Of a DNA stretch of 64,000 nt, positions 58,286 to 64,000 are shown piece by piece (within the stretch, counting starts at the first letter, position 1; every line of letters begins with the position of its first letter). The notes beneath the pieces are model-generated. The model worked only from the letters and a program-made list of their open reading frames with translations, was not told the origin of the DNA and made no database searches. The stretch is from Apteryx mantelli (Eukaryota > Chordata > Aves > Apterygiformes > Apterygidae). The stretch covers positions 3,484,001 to 3,548,000 of the forward strand of contig NC_089990.1 in NCBI RefSeq assembly GCF_036417845.1, in the 5' to 3' direction. The position numbers and the translations under genes were made by a program.

Positions 58286-59629
58286 AGCCCTGTACTAGAA
58301 GAGTTACCCAAGCAATTCCAAACACACCATTCAACATAGAGACAATCAAATCAAACTATAGGGAACATGACAACACAGATAAACAAAGTGAGTACGTATC
58401 AAGCCTAGTTACACATGCGCATGAGACAGACCACAGCACAGAGACATTAACAGACAGCACGGACCACAAAAAATAAGGTACTTGGCAGTACATGCATCCT
58501 AAAGTATTGATAGCCTAGGGACAGCAAAAAGAAGCAGGAAAAAATCTTGTGTCAGTTTAGTTTAAATTTTGAGACAAAACAGAACCTCTCGTGAAAGAGT
58601 TGCTTTCATGGCTGGGAGCATCATCCTTGTCCCCCGATACCTCATGTTTCAAGACTATAACTAGGACAAACAGCCTAACAATTCAGAACTCAAAGGAAAT
58701 CAGGGAGATGAAGTCCGATTTGTCATAAACGCACCCTTTCATGTAAACGCTGCAGTTGTGTACAGTGTACGGGAAAGTTTATGAGAAGAGATGCTGAGTT
58801 TTATATGCTTTGACTTCTGAAGAAAGCTTAATCTCACAAAGAACTCCAAGAATCCAGCTTCCAAAAGACGCAGCGGTACCTACTGCATGTCTCTACCCGA
58901 CAGCACATTTCAGACTTTTCAGGTTTTACTAAACAGCAAAGGCATGTCTTGTTAGCAGAACTAAGAGTCTCCACACACTCAAAAGAGACATTGCAACATG
59001 CACAATGCTAAATACAAGATACAAATGTACAATAGATAAAATTGAGCCAGGTTTTACATGACATGAGAGTGAAACTGAAGTCAGATTCCAATTTACCTCA
59101 GTGTAATCATCCATTTAAAATGATGGCGTTTAAGTCAATTTAAATCACTGAAACAGACTCCAATTTACACTTGTGAAATCAAAATCAGCCTCACAGAATA
59201 AACATACAAATCTACAAAATACAAAACACCCTGGATACAAATGCACATGCCCTGAAAACGATTGGTGAAAACTGCGCTATATGAAGATATAGTAACACTA
59301 TTTTAGTATGAAAATGAAAAAAATAGAAATAAGAGTTGCGTATGGCCTGACCTCAAAGTCTTTATTACTTCTCTTTGATCAAAGTCAATATTAATTTTGG
59401 CTAGATGGCTCTTAAGCTGGAACATCCGTAATGCTAAATATCTTGTATTACTAACCAGTAAAAACATTAACTGCAATTCTAGCATTCCCATCTGTAACAT
59501 GACACCTTTAGCTGTCGATATAGTTAAAGGCTATTACCTTTGACTGTTTCGCTTCCCATATCTCCCACTTCTTACTTGCTCTTCTAAAACAGTCTTTGTC
59601 TCAGAGAATTGCTTTCTGAAATGCAGGCC

Positions 59630-59649
59630 CTCTCTCTCTCTCTCTCTCC
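59630..59649 (+). repeat. (TC)n microsatellite
   Basis: About nine uninterrupted CT units following ATGCAGGCC. Confidence 0.9.
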
Positions 59650-59994
59650 TCACACGCTGCAACTTCCTTCCTTTGAAATCTCATGTGTCCTGAAAGACGA
59701 GGATCATCATTTTATTCATACTGAAGAAGAGGAAATGATGTTGCCACCCTTTGGAAACTTCACCAGATTCTTTCCCTTACTAACTTAAAGACAGAATCCT
59801 CCCCTCCTGCCCCCAATTACTGTCCAAACTTCCTTCAAAATAATCCTTCTTCCCGTTAAAAATAATGTCCTCAAAATAGATGTCTTTATGGAAATACAGG
59901 AATAGGAACAATGGGGGCAAAACTTGCTCTTTTTTGTTTTATCACTACTGAGATGCTAAGACCCTCTTCAGAACTCGCATATTCTTTCTCAGCT

Positions 59995-60213
59995 CCCACT
60001 TGCTTTAATGAAATATCAGGCTCAGAGTCAGAGGTCAGTTTAATTTGCAGCTCTGCCATTGCGCTGTCGAGGGAGCTAGAACAGATCACAAAACCTCTCT
60101 CCCACCTCCTGACGTGAGAGATGGGACTAACAATGGTAGGCAGCATTTCCTCGGTGCTTTGGGATCTGCTGATGAGAGCACTGCGCAAGAGATAGGTATT
60201 ATTATTATTATTA
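59995..60213 (+). mobile_element. MIR-type SINE with (ATT)n end
   Basis: Contains GCAGCTCTGCCATTGCGCTG, GATCACAAAACCTCTCTCCC, GAGATGGGACTAACAATGGT and AGCACTGCGCAAGAGATAGG, ending in GTATTATTATTATTATTACT. The order and the ATT tail match the 3' half of MIR/amniote CORE-SINEs. The (ATT)n at 60196-60213 is the element end. Confidence 0.65.
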
Positions 60214-63200
60214 CTACTTCAAGAATTTTTCAGTTTTTCTTGAATCAAATAACCTGAAACTATTCATAAAATATGATAAATCATCACAATAACATACTTC
60301 TGAGCTAAAGCCAAGGAACCAACCTAGGAACCAACTGTTAGACAACATGGTCTAGAGAGGTCTAGCATCCATGCAAGGAAGTGATGCTGATTCAGTTTGC
60401 CTACATAGAAATGAACTGATTTAGAACATAAGAATGGGAGAGACGCTTGGGACCGTGATTTGTTCCAATTAAAGTATTTTAAAGAACAATACTGTATTCT
60501 TGGGAAAAGAGCCTAGAGAGTAGATTGCGACAGGAAGGTGGTTATGATTTACTAGTGCAGAATAAATTCTCAAAAATCCCTCATACAGAGCACTGCTCTG
60601 AACATGGAGAATGCAAAGTGAAGAAAGGCTGCAGAGAGCATGAGCACAGCGCAGCAGCAGTGAGGAAGGCAGCAGTTTAGAGCATGTTCATGTGCCTGTA
60701 TTCAATCGATCTTTGGCTTGCACATAAAGTGCTGCAGCATTTTGTCAAGCAACCTTTGATGAAGAACCCACACGACATTGCAAGCAGAGAAGCAGCTGGT
60801 GGAGCCTGATGGGCTTAATTCCCAAACTAGGGCTGGAAAAGCTGATGGAGACCATAAAGTTCCTATATACAGAAACTAGTCATTGATATCCTAACAGCCT
60901 CCAAATCCCAAATTGAATGCATATGCCTCCTGCTAAAACAGACAGAGCTAAATATTGACTGAGAATATATGTTAAAGTGCATACTTGCTAAAAGGCGAAT
61001 ACAGGAATAGACAAAAAAAGAACTCTTTCCCTAGAGCCATACACTTGCAGTGTACTTGTGTATCCGGCTGCTGGAGAATGGTTTGGTGAAAGGCTTGTGA
61101 GCAGGGAAAACGTGCCTGATGGCTTGAAGGAATCCTGTTTCTCCATGAGATCCTATAAAGTCCTGCTTTCTGGAGACACCTGACTCCATCATCTGGGTCT
61201 CCTCCTAATCGGAGTAACAGATGGGACTCTGAATTCTGGCACAGCCATCCATGTCAAAACAACAGCAATACGGTTTTGATGCAGGATCACTGATCACACT
61301 GGTTATGCTGTGCCTACCTGCAAACGCAAAGCTAGAGGGAAGAGATGGCACACAAAGGGACAGACCTGCCCATCAGTTCCAGCACATCAGATAGGCAAAC
61401 ATGCCTGTGAGCAGAGCACAAAGAGCCCTTTCTCCATGAGAAGGAAGGAAGCTGGAATTAGAGGTTCTAAATTCAGCTTGTGGAGAATAGAGAATGGTTG
61501 CCCAAACATCACACCATACCGTTCCCTCATTTGTTTAAGTAACTGATGTCAAGTAAATAATTTCACCTCCTTTGCTGGTATCAGTAAGCACAAAAATCTT
61601 CCAAGCACAGATTTCTACCCTGCCTACCATTAGTATGAAAGTGCTTAGAAAAACAGCAGGGTACTTTCTAAAAGCATGATACCTGGGGTGAGGAGAAAGA
61701 ATAGCTAGGGAACTGATATAAGCAGACAGTTCACGTGTATTCAGAAATAGAATGAATCTCCCTTCTCATTTGGGGACAACTGTTTTAATCTTTATGCAGC
61801 AACAAATGAAAAAACTATAGAGGAGAGAGGAAACCTTTTCAGAGCAAAGTGCACCAAAAGAACAAGGGGTGGACGTGAAGAAGAGTGTAACAGAATTTGG
61901 GGGAGGGATGAAGAAAGAAAAAAAATAGAAAGGAAAAAATGGTGGAAAAGAAAGTAAAGACATGCAGGAGAAAAGGGGAGGGAAGACAGTTTTCAGGGAC
62001 CTTTTTGTTCTTTAAAGGCTGTCAACATGTTTGTGCTATGCCTTTCCATCCCCCTCCCTATTTACTGGGCTTTGCACACAAAGGAGCAGGGAAACGATCA
62101 CAGAGGAGCTGCTGAAGATTCACTTAGACACACAACAGAGGTGCCCTAAGGAAACTGCTTAGCGATCCGTGTGCAATGAGCCCTGATGGGAATGTTACAG
62201 GCCTAGGAAGTCTAAAGAGAGGGCTGGGAGAAAAGCTGCGGAGAGCAGCCTCTTCCTGGAGAGATCACACTCAAGACTTGCAGCAGTGCGGACACTGGAG
62301 GAAAGCAAGCCGCACTGCATGAGGATACAGCCTACATATAAAAAAAATATAGCCAAGAAACTTAATCCTGTGTATTCACTGTATGAAGGGAAGAGCCCAA
62401 ATGATTTAGGCAGAGAGTAAAATTTTCAAAAGTATCTGCTGTGACTTGCATCTAAACATAGTACCTGGGACGCAGGGCTCAGGAACCCAGCCGCATTACA
62501 GCGACTTAACAGCACAGCACCTAACCCGCACCAGAACAGTCCATTTTGTGGCACTTTTCTGATGGGTACCAGAGCCTGGCTGAGGCACGTTAACTCATTC
62601 AAGCCGCAAGAACGGGATCATGTGTCTGAACTACAGATTTCTAAATGCTGCCAAGGCTAAAAATGTGTAAAGTACCTGCAGCTTTTTTTTTTTGAAGACT
62701 GACTACTTGAACCTATATGCTTTTACAAGACTGTAGTCAGTCTGACAGTTGAATTTAGACACCAAAGTAATTAAGGTATTTTTAAAAATATTACCCTCCT
62801 CTATGGAGACTTTCTCCTCCTACAAGACAGGAAACTGCAAAGCAGAGAATGAAGCAGTATCACAAGACATGCACCTTACTGAAGTCACCAAGATATTTAT
62901 GTACTTCAGCACCTGCCTCACCAACTGTAAATACTTGAAATTACTGGGGCAGGTCTAACAGCTGAATACAGATCTCAGGAATCCTGTGCCTAACACCACG
63001 TCACTATATGCTTTTCTCATCTTTTTTAGATGATATTTTATTTTTTATTTATCATCATGTTTTAGTCAAGAGCAAAATTTGGCAAAAATCAAGCCAGCAT
63101 CAGATCAGAACCACTACTTTTTTTCCCTGAAAAGCAGAGCTCTAATGAGGGACAGTCATTGCTGCAACAGAAATCATCTTTCCTAGAAGAAAATATCTTA

Positions 63201-64000
63201 AGACTTTGCTCTTTCAAGGTATACATCTTCCAGAGCAAGGTCATTACTAATACTTGTTGTTTGTCGCCCAGACTAGATGTCTCCTCTAATGGAAGAGCAG
63301 ATAAAGCTCCCTCACACTTTCTCGCAAAGCCACACTGCTACAGATAAAAGGAGCCCACTGCATATTATTAACAACATATTATCAGAACATCTACCACCAC
63401 AGCCAGAGAGCAGAGTTTCACTGCGCTAAGGATTCGGTAGAGAAAACGAACTCTTTAGCCAGGTCAGGTTCCTCACTTTCCCTTATTCTTTTCTTCTGTG
63501 TGCAAAAATTTGCGATAAAACATTTTGTCAGGGCGGCCAGGAGGTGACTGGCCACCCCAAGGCTTTAACTCAAAGACAAAGGAAGCCGAGGGAGGAGACA
63601 GTAGTACGAGAGTTTAAACCTTATCGATAAAGGCTACTGAAGTGAATTTTCCTTTGGTTCAAGTTAAACATTATTAGAAGAGTGCAGAAGCACATATATT
63701 GGCAGTTGTGAGAGCGGCAGTACAAGCCTCAGAGGTTCAATTTTCTGAGTGGCTACAGCTGTACCACCTTCTAAATCCTTGGGTCCTGATTTATTCATGG
63801 CATTAGGAATGCAAAATGCAAGCAGAGGGAAGTAGGCCAACAAGAGAATAGAAAGCAGGGACACAGAGGAACCAGTTTCTTCATTCCAGCTGAAAACAGG
63901 TTGAAATTGTTAACTCTTTCAGAGCAAGCTGTCTCTGAAAGGGCAACACTGCCTGATGAACAAAGGGGCACAAATGATTCTCTCCCCACAAAATAAAATC

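Larger units (their letters stand above)
56610..64000. other. gene-free right end of the window
   Basis: AT-rich sequence. Apart from the two MIR copies and short simple repeats listed separately, I recognise no exon, RNA gene or repeat family. In mammals CENPI lies beyond DRP2 on this side, but no CENPI-like exon was seen. A T tract is at 62681-62692. Confidence 0.55.

Noticed and set aside
59060-59200. Possible old repeat with AGTCAGATTCCAATTTACCT and related phrases
   Set aside because: The resemblance to known amniote repeats is only suggestive, and no end or tail can be defined.
48000-64000. Short open frames of 60-150 codons in the right part
   Set aside because: None has a family resemblance, codon structure or flanking splice signals; one near 60 kb is simply translated MIR sequence.

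Overview
The window looks like a stretch of bird (or other archosaur) nuclear DNA. The genes have many small exons with GT-AG introns, a CR1 LINE 3' end of the avian type lies at about 14.7 kb, older CR1/L3 and MIR fossils are present, and the gene order matches the BTK-TIMM8A-TAF7L-DRP2 block of mammalian Xq22. No viral element, CRISPR array, rRNA or tRNA was recognised. Species cannot be fixed from the sequence alone.

Layout: (1) 112-5160 (+), the last 11 coding exons of the tyrosine kinase BTK, whose 5' part lies before the window. Its 3' UTR carries a minisatellite. (2) 6349-6884 (+), TIMM8A, a two-exon mitochondrial small Tim chaperone behind a CpG-rich promoter with regularly spaced NRF1-type sites. 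(3) 9455-13037 (-), a five-exon NIPA2-like magnesium transporter. (4) 13236-19536 (+), an 11-exon TAF7 gene (TFIID subunit) starting 198 bp from the NIPA2-like start codon on the other strand. One of its introns is of the U12 type. (5) 20550-24290 (+), an AIPL1-like FKBP/TPR co-chaperone with a long C-terminal tail made partly of 9-residue repeats. (6) 27422-47076 (-), DRP2, a dystrophin-family protein, 23 coding exons, with a 3' UTR running down to about 25.2 kb. (7) 47.1-64 kb, no recognisable coding exon: probably DRP2 5' noncoding sequence and intergenic DNA, with MIR and CR1 fossils and simple repeats.

The genes do not form a pathway; the block is a conserved neighbourhood of housekeeping genes (TIMM8A, TAF7, NIPA2-like) and tissue-specific genes (BTK in B cells, DRP2 in Schwann cells, AIPL-type proteins in photoreceptors and pineal). 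Relative to the mammalian order it holds two additional genes, the NIPA2-like and AIPL1-like genes. The left half is GC-rich and compact with three minisatellites; the right part is AT-richer and nearly gene-free. All exon boundaries below were read by eye from splice signals and checked for reading-phase continuity; orthology calls rest on remembered family sequences, not on a database search.
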